Source: Myxococcales bacterium
Lineage (GTDB): Bacteria; Myxococcota_A; Polyangia; Polyangiales; Polyangiaceae
Assembly: GCA_016720545.1 (NCBI GenBank)
Contig: JADKKK010000036.1
Span: 5,492-69,491 of the forward strand
Direction: 5' to 3'
Length of the DNA: 64,000 bases
Part shown: positions 26,947 to 34,566 of the stretch, piece by piece
Layout of the letters: each line of letters starts with the position of its first letter
How positions within the stretch are numbered: position 1 is the stretch's first letter
Position numbers and translations under genes: made by a program
Notes under the pieces: model-generated
Told to the model about the DNA's origin: nothing
What the model saw: the letters and a program-made list of their open reading frames with translations, nothing else
Database searches by the model: none

Positions 26947-28944
26947 TCAGCGCGACGGCGGCGTGAGCTCGCGCACGTCACGGATCGTCCAGTCGCGCGT
27001 CCCTTCGAAGCGCCCGACGACGAGCTCGATCTCGCGCTTCGAGTCGCCTCGAGTGACCGTCACGATGACTTTGTACTGATTCTCGTCCGCGAGTGGCTGA
27101 GGCACGGACACGCTGATCGACTCCCGCGTAGCGTCGAGCTTCGAGCGCGCCTCGTCCATCCACGCGCGCAGGGGCTTCTCTCTCCTCGAGACGGCCGGCT
27201 CGACCTTCGCGATCTCCGACTGCGCGATCTCCCCCTCGATCGCCGAGTTTCGGATGTACTCGAACGGCCTTATGGCGTCGACGCGAGCGACGTCTCCGAG
27301 CACCGCCTCGAGCTTCGGCGAGGCCGCCTCGAGCCTGCGGAGCGTGTGGGTCGTCGCGTAGTCACGGTACGGCCCATGATGAAGCCGACCAGCGCGGAGG
27401 GTGTCGCGCTCGTCGAGCAGGAGGGCCGCGATGCCGCGACGGATGCGCTCGTCGTCGTGGTCGACCATGGGGAGGAGGGCCGCGGCGCTCTCGACCTCCA
27501 GGACCTCTTCCTCGACGTGGACGAGCGCCTGGTACTCGTGCTCCATCACGCGTGTGAGGTTGATACGCGCCGAGATGAGGTGAGTCGGCATCAGGCAGAA
27601 CAGAAGGAGCCCGATCGCGAGCGCGTCGAGCTGACGTCGCAGGAGCCACGCGAACGAGCGCCGCCTCGAGAGCTTCATTCCCACTTGAATGAGCCCGACC
27701 ACGACGAGCGTCGTGCCCATCATTCCGAGGATTCGGATGTTCGACAAGCCGCTCGTCGTGATGTGAATGGCGAGGCGCCGATAGGTCCCTAGCGCGAGGA
27801 CGACACCTTGGCCGAGCCAAACGAACGCGAGCGCCCGCCCCAGCTTGGCGCGCGGATCATGGGCGAGCGCGCCGCGAAACAGGACCCCCACGACGACCGT
27901 CAGCGCGGCGATCGCGAACGTGAGCCACGCCGCGCCTTGATGGGCATAGGCACGCTCGCTGACCCCGGGCGGTGGCGATCCGGCCCAGAGATAGGCTGCG
28001 TCGAGCGCGTTGTAGAGGGCGAAGAGGGTGTTCAGCGCGAGCATCGCGTTCTGCGCGATGTTGAGTGACGTTCGGTCGGCCTGGGTGTCCGTCTCGGCCG
28101 ATTCGGCTCTGCTCCACGGCCGGACAGCGGGCCGGAGCAGGAGCACGGCGCCCACGCCGATCGGGACCCAAGCGACCATGCGCTCCACGTAGGGGAGCTT
28201 GAGCGTGAAGAGCGCGCTGAGCCAACGGCCGACGAGGGGGTTCGCGAGGCCGAAGATGCCCACGAAGACCGCGACGAGCGCGAGGGGTACGACGATCGGC
28301 GCGAGGCTCCTCGTGCCCGGGCGACCCATCAGCGCGCCCCGGGCTCCCACCGCCGCGGCCCACAGTCGCCGGGGCGTGGTCGTGAACGTCGCGCCGAGCG
28401 AGAGCGCGACGTCGGTCATGAACGCGCGCCGGCTCCGCAGGGTGACCGCCAGCGCGAACACCCCCAGGAGCCCGAGCAGGACGGTGCCGAGCGTCGGGGC
28501 GAGCGCACATCGAGCCGCGATCGCGAGGAACAGGAGCCCGGCCATCGCGAGGCGTGCGGTCACTCGCCGCGCGCGCGCCGCGAGGACGACGATCGTCGGG
28601 ACCGCGAGGAAGAAGAGCGACGCCGTGACCCCACGGATCGAGAGCGGCTCGGGGATCTCCAGCGACCGCACGAACGCCACGTCGGCGAGGGCGACGAGGG
28701 CGACCGCGGCGACGAGCTCGCGGGGCCGCGCGGGCATCGTGCGATATTGTGGATAGGCCACGATCGGCTCCGACGCGGGCTCGGGCCGGTACGGGTGCGC
28801 GGCTCCCGAGTAGGCCGAATATGCCCACTCGCCGAGGGGATGCCCTTCGGCGAGAGCACCGGCCGAGGCCACGGCGTCAACGGGGCGAGCGGGGCGAGCG
28901 GACGAGGCGAAGGGAATGGGGGGTCCCGACGAGGTGTTGTGCAT
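26947..28944 (-). CDS. Multi-pass membrane protein, DUF4153/DUF4173-like
   Basis: 665 residues. A soluble, Pro/Ser-rich N-terminus of about 80 residues is followed by ten or more helices (LVAAVALVALADVAFV, VTASLFFLAVPTIVVLA, LAPIVVPLALVAVFVGIFGL, VAWVPIGVGAVLLL, GAAWLTFAIAALTVVVGVLF). Then comes a soluble C-terminal part of about 190 residues rich in charged helices (LVHVEEEVLEVESAAALLP, NQYKVIVTVTRGDSKREIEL). The motif AYAHQGAAWLT is like that of the DUF4153/DUF4173 group of bacterial membrane proteins of unknown function. It faces away from the phosphoesterase and shares the intergenic region with the TTCAC boxes. Confidence 0.55.
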   Translation of the reverse strand: MHNTSSGPPIPFASSARPARPVDAVASAGALAEGHPLGEWAYSAYSGAAHPYRPEPASEPIVAYPQYRTMPARPRELVAAVALVALADVAFVRSLEIPEPLSIRGVTASLFFLAVPTIVVLAARARRVTARLAMAGLLFLAIAARCALAPTLGTVLLGLLGVFALAVTLRSRRAFMTDVALSLGATFTTTPRRLWAAAVGARGALMGRPGTRSLAPIVVPLALVAVFVGIFGLANPLVGRWLSALFTLKLPYVERMVAWVPIGVGAVLLLRPAVRPWSRAESAETDTQADRTSLNIAQNAMLALNTLFALYNALDAAYLWAGSPPPGVSERAYAHQGAAWLTFAIAALTVVVGVLFRGALAHDPRAKLGRALAFVWLGQGVVLALGTYRRLAIHITTSGLSNIRILGMMGTTLVVVGLIQVGMKLSRRRSFAWLLRRQLDALAIGLLLFCLMPTHLISARINLTRVMEHEYQALVHVEEEVLEVESAAALLPMVDHDDERIRRGIAALLLDERDTLRAGRLHHGPYRDYATTHTLRRLEAASPKLEAVLGDVARVDAIRPFEYIRNSAIEGEIAQSEIAKVEPAVSRREKPLRAWMDEARSKLDATRESISVSVPQPLADENQYKVIVTVTRGDSKREIELVVGRFEGTRDWTIRDVRELTPPSR

Positions 28945-28994
28945 CCACGGACGGTACCGCGCGCTCGTGGGTAGTCACGCGCCAGACCCCTTGA

Positions 28995-29155
28995 TTCACT
29001 GATGTTTCACGGGTGTGTCGAGGCTGCGAACGGGATTCACCGCCCGTTCACACGAGGTCCACACGCGTCCGGCGGGCTCGTCAGCGCGCCGCCGACGGCC
29101 ACCGTAGCGGCGCCTCGCGCGGCGTCCTTTCACGCGCGATTCACACACGATTCAA
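28995..29155 (+). promoter_or_regulatory. PHO-box-like direct TTCAC repeats, 11-bp spacing
   Basis: TTCAC sits at 28995 and 29006, at 29036 and 29047, and at 29129 and 29140, with the related TTCAA at 29151. Every step inside a cluster is exactly 11 bp, i.e. one DNA turn, as expected for tandem binding of an OmpR/PhoB-type regulator. The units (GATTCACTGAT GTTTCACGG; GATTCACCGCC CGTTCACAC; CTTTCACGCGC GATTCACACAC GATTCAACC) look like the 11-bp PHO-box units described for PhoP in Streptomyces. The region lies between two divergent genes, with a metallophosphoesterase on one side. The binding protein is inferred, not seen. Confidence 0.55.
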
Positions 29156-29223
29156 CCCCTGTTCCCGCGCCCTCCGCGGTGCGTCCACGTCGCGGCCCCA
29201 GGCTCTCGAGTGGAGGTCACCCG

Positions 29224-29358
29224 ATGAGACCGCTTCTGTCCCTGCTCGAGCTCGCGTCTCCAGGTCCCTCGGTCGATGAAGTCACCGAGCGGACCATCGC
29301 CGCCGAGCTGGGCGACCAGACCTGGGGACGCGGGGGGCGCTGGGGGCGCGAGCCATGA
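29224..29358 (+). CDS. Small ORF (44 aa) coupled to the phosphoesterase
   Basis: Starts at ATG 29224 after GGAGGTCACCCG, a strong ribosome site, and codes MRPLLSLLELASPGP, VDEVTERTIAAELGDQ and a Gly/Arg tail. Its TGA (29356-29358) overlaps the ATG of the next gene (29355), the ATGA pattern of translational coupling. Hydrophobic N-terminus, soluble C-terminus. It may be a real small protein or a leader peptide that sets expression of the next gene. No family recognised. Confidence 0.4.
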   Translation: MRPLLSLLELASPGPSVDEVTERTIAAELGDQTWGRGGRWGREP

Positions 29359-30596
29359 TCGCCCTCCTTCGCCTCCGCGAGTCGCTCGTCCTCGAGTCCG
29401 CGCTGCTCGGTGTCTCCGTAGTCCTCGCCCGGCTCGCCGCGCTTCGCCTCGCGAGCACGCGCGCCGCGCGGCGGACCGTCGCCGCGGTGGCCCTGTTGGT
29501 CGTGGGAGCGCACGTCGCCTGGGGCGCGCTCCCTCGTCCCCTCGCGAGCTACGGGGTGGACGTCGCGATGGCGCTGCTCCCGCTCCTCGCGCTCCTGTGC
29601 CTCAGCCTCGTGCCCTCGGTCCTGGTGGGGCGCGCGCTGAACCGTCTGCTCCTCGCTCCTGCGGTGTCGATCGAGCCTCGCGGGAGCGAGCCCACGGCAA
29701 AAGCCGACGGAGCAGACGTGCCTGCTCGCGAGCCGCGACCCGCCCGCCGCGCGATCGTCGCGATGGCGACGCTCGCGTTGCCTGCCGCGGGCCTGGGCGT
29801 CGGAGTGGCTGGGTTCGTCACCGGCGCCGCGCTCCCACGCACGCGCCGAGTGCGCATGGACTTCCCGCGGCTCCCACAGGAGCTCGCTGGACTCCGAATC
29901 CTCCAGCTCTCCGACCTCCACCTCGGCTGCACTCGCCGCCTGAACGATCTCGAGCGCTTCCTCGCGAGCGCCGACCGCCCCGATCTGCTGATGCTGACCG
30001 GCGACGTCGCCGAGGACCTGTCGCTCCTCGCTCCGGCGCTGCACATGATCGCGGCGTTGAAGCCGCGCCTCGGCGCCTTCGCCTGCCTTGGCAACCACGA
30101 GCACTTCCACGGCGCGGCGAGCGCGCGGAGGATCTTCGAACGCTCGGACATAGACCTCCTCGTCAACGACGCGCGCACGGTCGCCGTCGGCGACGCGCGG
30201 CTCGCGATTCTTGGAGTCGACGATCCCGTGTGGATGCGCGGCGACCTTCGACCGCGGCTCGCGCGTCACCTCGACGGCGCACTTCAGCGCGCCGGCGGCG
30301 AGGCCGACTTTCGACTTCTCATGTCCCACCGCCCCGAGGGCTTCGATCCCGCGCATGCACGGGGCGTCGCTCTCGTGCTCTCGGGCCACACCCACGGCGG
30401 ACAGATCGGCTTTCACGAGAAGTCCGTGGGAGAGCGGCTATGGCCTGAGCGCTACCTCTGGGGCCCCTACTCTCGAGGAGACTCGCGGCTCTACACCACC
30501 GCGGGGTTCGGCGACTGGTATCCGTGGAGGCCCGGCTGCCCGAGCGAGGCCGCGCTCGTGGAGCTCGCTCATTCGAAGCGTTGCTGCGTGGGCTGA
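29355..30596 (+). CDS. Membrane-anchored calcineurin-like metallophosphoesterase
   Basis: 413 residues. Three or four N-terminal TM helices (VVLARLAALRL, VAAVALLVVGAHVAW, MALLPLLALLCLSLVPSVLV, AGLGVGVAGFVTGAALP) lead to a catalytic domain with LSDLHLG (D187, H189), GDV (216-218), GNHEHF (246-), and GHTHGGQIG, the full metal set of the family, as in YaeI/YkuE-type enzymes. It ends SKRCCVG with a Cys pair. Likely acts on a lipid-linked or envelope phosphoester. The 11-bp TTCAC boxes upstream suggest control by phosphate (inference). Confidence 0.75.
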   Translation: MIALLRLRESLVLESALLGVSVVLARLAALRLASTRAARRTVAAVALLVVGAHVAWGALPRPLASYGVDVAMALLPLLALLCLSLVPSVLVGRALNRLLLAPAVSIEPRGSEPTAKADGADVPAREPRPARRAIVAMATLALPAAGLGVGVAGFVTGAALPRTRRVRMDFPRLPQELAGLRILQLSDLHLGCTRRLNDLERFLASADRPDLLMLTGDVAEDLSLLAPALHMIAALKPRLGAFACLGNHEHFHGAASARRIFERSDIDLLVNDARTVAVGDARLAILGVDDPVWMRGDLRPRLARHLDGALQRAGGEADFRLLMSHRPEGFDPAHARGVALVLSGHTHGGQIGFHEKSVGERLWPERYLWGPYSRGDSRLYTTAGFGDWYPWRPGCPSEAALVELAHSKRCCVG

Positions 30597-30663
30597 GCGC
30601 ATCCGAGCGCATCGTCCTCCTGTGAACCAGCCCGCAACGAGCCCGCTCGGGGCCTGCCGAGGC

Positions 30664-31473
30664 TCAGACCGCGTCCGGATCGACCCCGAGCTCACGCAGC
30701 TTCGCGGCGAGGCGCTCCGCGCGTTGTTCGGCTTCCTCGCGAGCCCGCTCGCTCTCCTCGCGAGCCCGCTCGGCCGTCTCCTTTCCGGAGGTGAGGCCGT
30801 CCATCATGCCCTCGAGCCGCTGAATCAGCTCGGAGGCCTCCGGGAGCGCGGCAGATCCATGAAAAAAGCGCACGCGGCGCCCCTCGAGCGCGAGGTCGAG
30901 CCCGAGCACACGCGAAGGCCAACGCCCTCCTTGCGGCACGATCGATCGGTAGACGCGCTCGCGTTCGTCGCGTTCGTCGAGGCGGTAGCCGATGAGGCGC
31001 GTGGTGCGCGCGTCCAGCACGAAATACTCTGGGATCCCGAGCTTCGCGTACCAGATGACGTTGGTTTCGAGGTCCTTCTTCTTGTCGCCGTGGAGAGTCA
31101 CCTCCATCGCGAAGTCGAGCCCGCGCTTCTCGTGCGAGACCATCCACCGCTCGCGCTCGCCCAGCCTGTCAGCATCCACGTCGAGCACCGCGATGAGGTC
31201 GGGCGCGAACATGGGCTCGTTCGGGTAGTAGACGGGCAGCTCCGAGCCCAGGTACACGCCGCGCCCGATGCGGCGGAAATACTCGCCGAGCGCCTCGAGC
31301 GCGCGGGTCTTCGGGAGGCGGTGCGGATCACCTTCGGGGGGCGACGCGCGAGGGAGCTCCGAAGGCAGTGAAGAGTACACACGGGCCTGCTCGGCTGGGG
31401 AGAGGCCCTGCCACACGTCCTCGGGAGGCGCGCGAGGGTCGCTCGGATCGATGGGCCAGCCCTTCGTGGTCAC
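30664..31473 (-). CDS. Uma2-family restriction-endonuclease-fold protein with C-terminal coiled coil
   Basis: 269 residues from a GTG at 31473 (VTTKGWPID). The Uma2 (DUF820) core is seen: YFRRIGRGVYLGSELPVYYPNEPMFAPDLIAVLDV, followed by GLDFAMEVTLHGDKKKDLETNVIWYAKLGIPEYFVLDART and LIGYRL. The PD-(D/E)xK-like pattern is P-D-L and E-V-T...K-K. The C-terminus is a charged helix (ETAERAREESERAREEAEQRAERLAAKL). Such proteins are abundant in myxobacteria and cyanobacteria and are of unclear role. This one stands alone at the edge of the accessory region. Confidence 0.7.
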   Translation of the reverse strand: MTTKGWPIDPSDPRAPPEDVWQGLSPAEQARVYSSLPSELPRASPPEGDPHRLPKTRALEALGEYFRRIGRGVYLGSELPVYYPNEPMFAPDLIAVLDVDADRLGERERWMVSHEKRGLDFAMEVTLHGDKKKDLETNVIWYAKLGIPEYFVLDARTTRLIGYRLDERDERERVYRSIVPQGGRWPSRVLGLDLALEGRRVRFFHGSAALPEASELIQRLEGMMDGLTSGKETAERAREESERAREEAEQRAERLAAKLRELGVDPDAV

Positions 31474-31532
31474 CCTCGGAGCGTAGCATTCAGCCGCGCC
31501 GACTCCAGCGGCGAGATGGCGACATCCGGGCG

Positions 31533-32321
31533 CTACCAGCGCTGCACGCCGAGCGAAAGGCCGACGGTGGCGCCTGCGACGCCCGACGACTCCAGGGGCG
31601 CCACGTAGATGGATGGACCCGCCGCGGCTTTCTCCTGAACGGGCTCGCTGCGACCCAGGGCGAGCGACAAGAGCACCGACGAGACGCCCGCGATCTGCAG
31701 CGCCGCGCTCGTGTAGAGGAGGGCCCTCGTGGTACCCGAGAGCGGGTTGCCGTCCGGGTTGAGGACGGTGTCGCGAGGGTGAGAGCTCGCGAAGGTGATC
31801 GGCCCCACAAACGGGATGAGGAGCTGCGCCGCCCCATGCTGGCCCGTGAAGCAGATATAGTTCTTTACGTCCGAGGGGCGCTCCCCGAAGCACGCGGTGG
31901 AGAGAGTGAAGACGAGCACGATCCCCCGCGCGACGCCCCCCGCCGCGCTCGGCAACCCGGCCACGAAGTTCGGCCCGTAGCCGACCAGCGCCAGGCCGGC
32001 GCCCACGAGCAAGAGGGGCTGGTTCGGGGCCCACCTCGTCCTGGGTTCAGCTCGCGAGGGGTTCGACGGCGGCGGGGCGCGCGGGTTGGACGGGGGACTC
32101 GCCTCGCGCGCAACCGCGGTGGAGCCGCCGATAGCAGAGAGCGCCCCCACTGGCGGTCGGGGACCACCGTCCTCAGCGGGCGCGCTGGAGGCCGCCGGCG
32201 GAGGTGCTGCCGCAGTCGCTGGTGGAGGGGTGGGCTCGTCTGCGCCCGCGGGCACCGCGAACGCGAACCTGGCCACCGAACTGAACGCGAGCGCGGGGAG
32301 CACGGCTACAACACTGCGCAT
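31533..32321 (-). CDS. Exported membrane protein, unknown
   Basis: 262 residues, ATG at 32321. A signal peptide (VVAVLPALAFSSVARFAFA) and a Pro/Ala-rich linker (PPPATAAAPPPAASSAPAED) are followed by several hydrophobic helices (QPLLLVGAGLALVGYGPN, ARGIVLVFTLSTACFG, QLLIPFVGPITFASSHP, LLYTSAALQIAGVSSVLLS) and a final beta-like tail (GATVGLSLGVQRW). The pattern of 'helices after an exported linker' is common in myxobacterial envelope proteins. It lies 128 bases downstream of the SUMF1-like gene at 32450 on the same strand, so it may belong to the EEP-SUMF1 operon. Confidence 0.5.
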   Translation of the reverse strand: MRSVVAVLPALAFSSVARFAFAVPAGADEPTPPPATAAAPPPAASSAPAEDGGPRPPVGALSAIGGSTAVAREASPPSNPRAPPPSNPSRAEPRTRWAPNQPLLLVGAGLALVGYGPNFVAGLPSAAGGVARGIVLVFTLSTACFGERPSDVKNYICFTGQHGAAQLLIPFVGPITFASSHPRDTVLNPDGNPLSGTTRALLYTSAALQIAGVSSVLLSLALGRSEPVQEKAAAGPSIYVAPLESSGVAGATVGLSLGVQRW

Positions 32322-32449
32322 GGCCCTCCTCGATTGGAAAGCGAGTGCCGATGATTGTGGCCGCGCTGGTGTCCGCCCGGACGCTGGCGTGTACGTCGCG
32401 GACTCACTGTCAGAGCGGCTCGACGTCGTCTCCCCCGGGCCGACGAGGC

Positions 32450-33310
32450 TCAGTCCGCGCAGCACCGAAAGCCGATTTCGAAGTCTCGCGTGGCACCACG
32501 AAGCAGAAACCCGCAGTTGGCGGAGAGCGCCTCGGAGGCCGTCCGTCCGAACGCGAACGAAGGTCCGACGGCGGCACCTCCTGCCGGGGTCGCCGCCCCG
32601 ACGTCCACAAACTCCATGACGTTGCCCCCAAGGTCGTACACGCCCGGAACGGAGCCCTGGCAGTCGGGGAGGGACCCCACCGGCAGCGTGCTGCAGCCCG
32701 TCGGGTTGGGCCCGCAGCCCGTGCCCGAGCGGAGTCCGATGTTGCAGGTCTCCGCGTTCAGCTGTTGCCCGTCACCGTACGGCCAGTCGCGAAAGTTCCG
32801 CCCCGTGTCGGGGTTGACTCCGAGGCTGCAGGCGAGCTCCCACTCCTCTCTCAGCGGAGTGCGCGCGCCCGCTGTGCGTGCGTCCGCGAAGCAGAGCCGC
32901 TTCCCCGCCCACTCGCAGTAACCGGCGGCGTCGCAGAGATCGACGCACACCTGGGGGTGCCTGCCGCAGGCGTCGCCCTTGCAGACACGCGGGTCCTTCA
33001 GGCACGTCGCGTCGGGGGTGGGGTCGGCGTCGTTCGCGCACGCGACCAGCTTCGAGGTCATCTTCCCGCCGGCGACCTCGCGGGTGAAGCCCGCGTAGTC
33101 GTCGCGCGTCACCTCGGTGCTGTCGATGCAGAACGTGCCCGCGCTTTTGCTGACGACCCGCACCATGGTGGGTCCGCGCCCGGAGGGGCAAGGCGCGCCG
33201 CCAGCGTCGGCTGCGCCGGGTGGGGCCGGCGTGGCGCTGCACGCCGCCACGAGCGCGAACGCAGCCGCCGCGGCGACGACGCGAGACCCGCGCGGAAACA
33301 ATGCGATCAT
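32450..33310 (-). CDS. SUMF1/FGE-like lipoprotein
   Basis: 286 residues. The signal VVAAAAAFALVAAC is a lipobox. Then CPSGRGPTMVRVVSKSAGTFCIDSTEVTRDDYAGF opens a SUMF1 (formylglycine-generating enzyme) domain, with Cys pairs (GRHPQVCVDLCDAAGYC, KRLCFADA), LREEWELACSLGV, VYDLGGNVMEFVDVG and FEIGFRCCAD. In true FGE a Cys pair near the end makes the active site; here the terminal FRCC keeps a Cys pair, but catalysis is unproven. It follows the small DTLEFSNV gene after 46 bases and is a close relative of 33680-34566, so the two are probably tandem duplicates in one operon. Confidence 0.75.
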   Translation of the reverse strand: MIALFPRGSRVVAAAAAFALVAACSATPAPPGAADAGGAPCPSGRGPTMVRVVSKSAGTFCIDSTEVTRDDYAGFTREVAGGKMTSKLVACANDADPTPDATCLKDPRVCKGDACGRHPQVCVDLCDAAGYCEWAGKRLCFADARTAGARTPLREEWELACSLGVNPDTGRNFRDWPYGDGQQLNAETCNIGLRSGTGCGPNPTGCSTLPVGSLPDCQGSVPGVYDLGGNVMEFVDVGAATPAGGAAVGPSFAFGRTASEALSANCGFLLRGATRDFEIGFRCCAD

Positions 33311-33356
33311 GGTGGACTCCAACCTCTTTGCACTGTCAACGACCAATGGGTGGAGA

Positions 33357-33683
33357 TCACGGATGGCCGGGTCCGAGAGTCCGCGAGCGACGATATTGCA
33401 CCTCGTAGAGGCCGGCCCCCTCGAGCGAGGTCGTGATCGCGCGGGAGTCGCCGTCCGAGGTCAGCGGGGGAATGACGATCGTGGCCGACTGATCCACGAG
33501 TCGGGGAGTGGACGAGTCAGTCGCGAGCTCGTAGAGGCGAATCTCGGCGGGGCCCACGACGGGGAGCCGAATGGGTGGCGTCTCGACGAGGCGAAAGGTA
33601 GGAAACGACTCGAGCACGACGTTGCTGAACTCCAGCGTGTCGCTCGCGTTCACGGGCAGCGCGGGATGCGACGGCTCGCTCAC
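33357..33683 (-). CDS. Small 'DTLEFSNV' protein, unknown
   Basis: 108 residues from a GTG that overlaps the TGA of the upstream SUMF1-like gene (GTGA). The N-terminal part PVNASDTLEFSNV is repeated almost exactly in the gene at 39325; both are coded by the same 36-bp DNA. Later LPVVGPAEIRLYEL, SATIVIPPL and LYEVQYRRS are alternating strands, suggesting a beta-sandwich. No signal peptide. In both copies it lies just upstream of a lipoprotein gene and downstream of EEP sequences. I do not recognise the family. Confidence 0.5.
   Translation of the reverse strand: MSEPSHPALPVNASDTLEFSNVVLESFPTFRLVETPPIRLPVVGPAEIRLYELATDSSTPRLVDQSATIVIPPLTSDGDSRAITTSLEGAGLYEVQYRRSRTLGPGHP
33619..33654. repeat. 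36-bp direct repeat, copy 1 (partner at 39410-39445)
   Basis: The 36 bases at 33619-33654 are identical to those at 39410-39445, in the same orientation. Both code for the NASDTLEFSNV segment of the small protein. Outside it the two genes differ clearly, so this block has been kept or exchanged by recombination. Confidence 0.8.
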
Positions 33684-34566
33684 TTGGGCACGGCGCAGCA
33701 TCGGAAGCCGACACTGATCGAACCAGTGCCTTCTTGTTTGGATATGGCTCCGAACGGGCTCATGCCAAGATCGCAGCCGAGCACCCGACCGGCAAAAGAG
33801 ACATTGTACGGTGCGCCCCCGTAGAAGACGCTCGGCGATGGGCCCGAAGGATCTTCAACGTAGTAGACGAACTCCCAGACGTTTCCCATGAGATCAAAGA
33901 CCCCGGAATACGCGCCTCGACTGTGGCAATTCGGAAGGGACCCCGCGGCCGTCAGGCGACAGGTTGCCGGAGAAGTAGCGCAGCCTGTGTCCGCTCTATC
34001 GGCCGTATTGCACGTGTCTGGCGAATACGTGTTGCCGTAGGGATATAGCGTCCCGGTGTCTGTCGGACTCGTTAGCCCGTGGCATGCCCGCAACCACACA
34101 TTTTTCCAATGGTCATCCAGTTCCGCCGTTGAGAGCTCCCGCCCGTCGTCAGTGCCGCACAGCGTCTTGCCCGACCATGCGCAGAAGGCCTCCGCGTCGC
34201 AGTAGTCGATGCACACTTGGGGTAGCGTGTCGCACTCGGGACCAGAGCAAGGCGGAGGTTTGACGACGCACGAGACGGGCTCGAAGGTCACGTTGGCCTT
34301 GCAGAGCTCGCGGAGAGCCGCCGGCTTTTCCCCCGACGCAACGAACGCCCGGTACTGACCGCGGGTAACCTCGGTGCTGTCCATACAGAAGGTCCGCGCT
34401 CCCTCCTGGGCGATCAGCGCCATCGCCGGGCCGCGCCCCGAAGGACACTTGGGCGCGGAGGGCCCCGCCCCCCCCGAATCGGGGGTTGTCGACGCGCTGC
34501 ACGCCACCGCTGCGACCCGCTCAGCGGCAAGGCGACCCGACGCGACCAGCGCACAGGACTCGTCAT
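33680..34566 (-). CDS. SUMF1/FGE-like lipoprotein, signal peptide possibly frame-broken
   Basis: The core from 34507 down reads ACSASTTPDSGGAGPSAP, CPSGRGPAMALIAQEGARTFC and DSTEVTRGQYRAFVASG, with VFDLMGNVWEFVYYVED and FRCCAVPK at the end, i.e. the same plan as the gene at 32450. The natural start should be the ATG at 34566, which overlaps the stop of the EEP gene (ATGA). From there the frame gives MTSPVRWSRRVALPL, a good start of a signal peptide, but the lipobox VAAVAC lies one frame away. A single-base change between 34507 and 34550 would join them. Without it the only start is the in-frame GTG at 34507, giving no signal. Confidence 0.6.
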
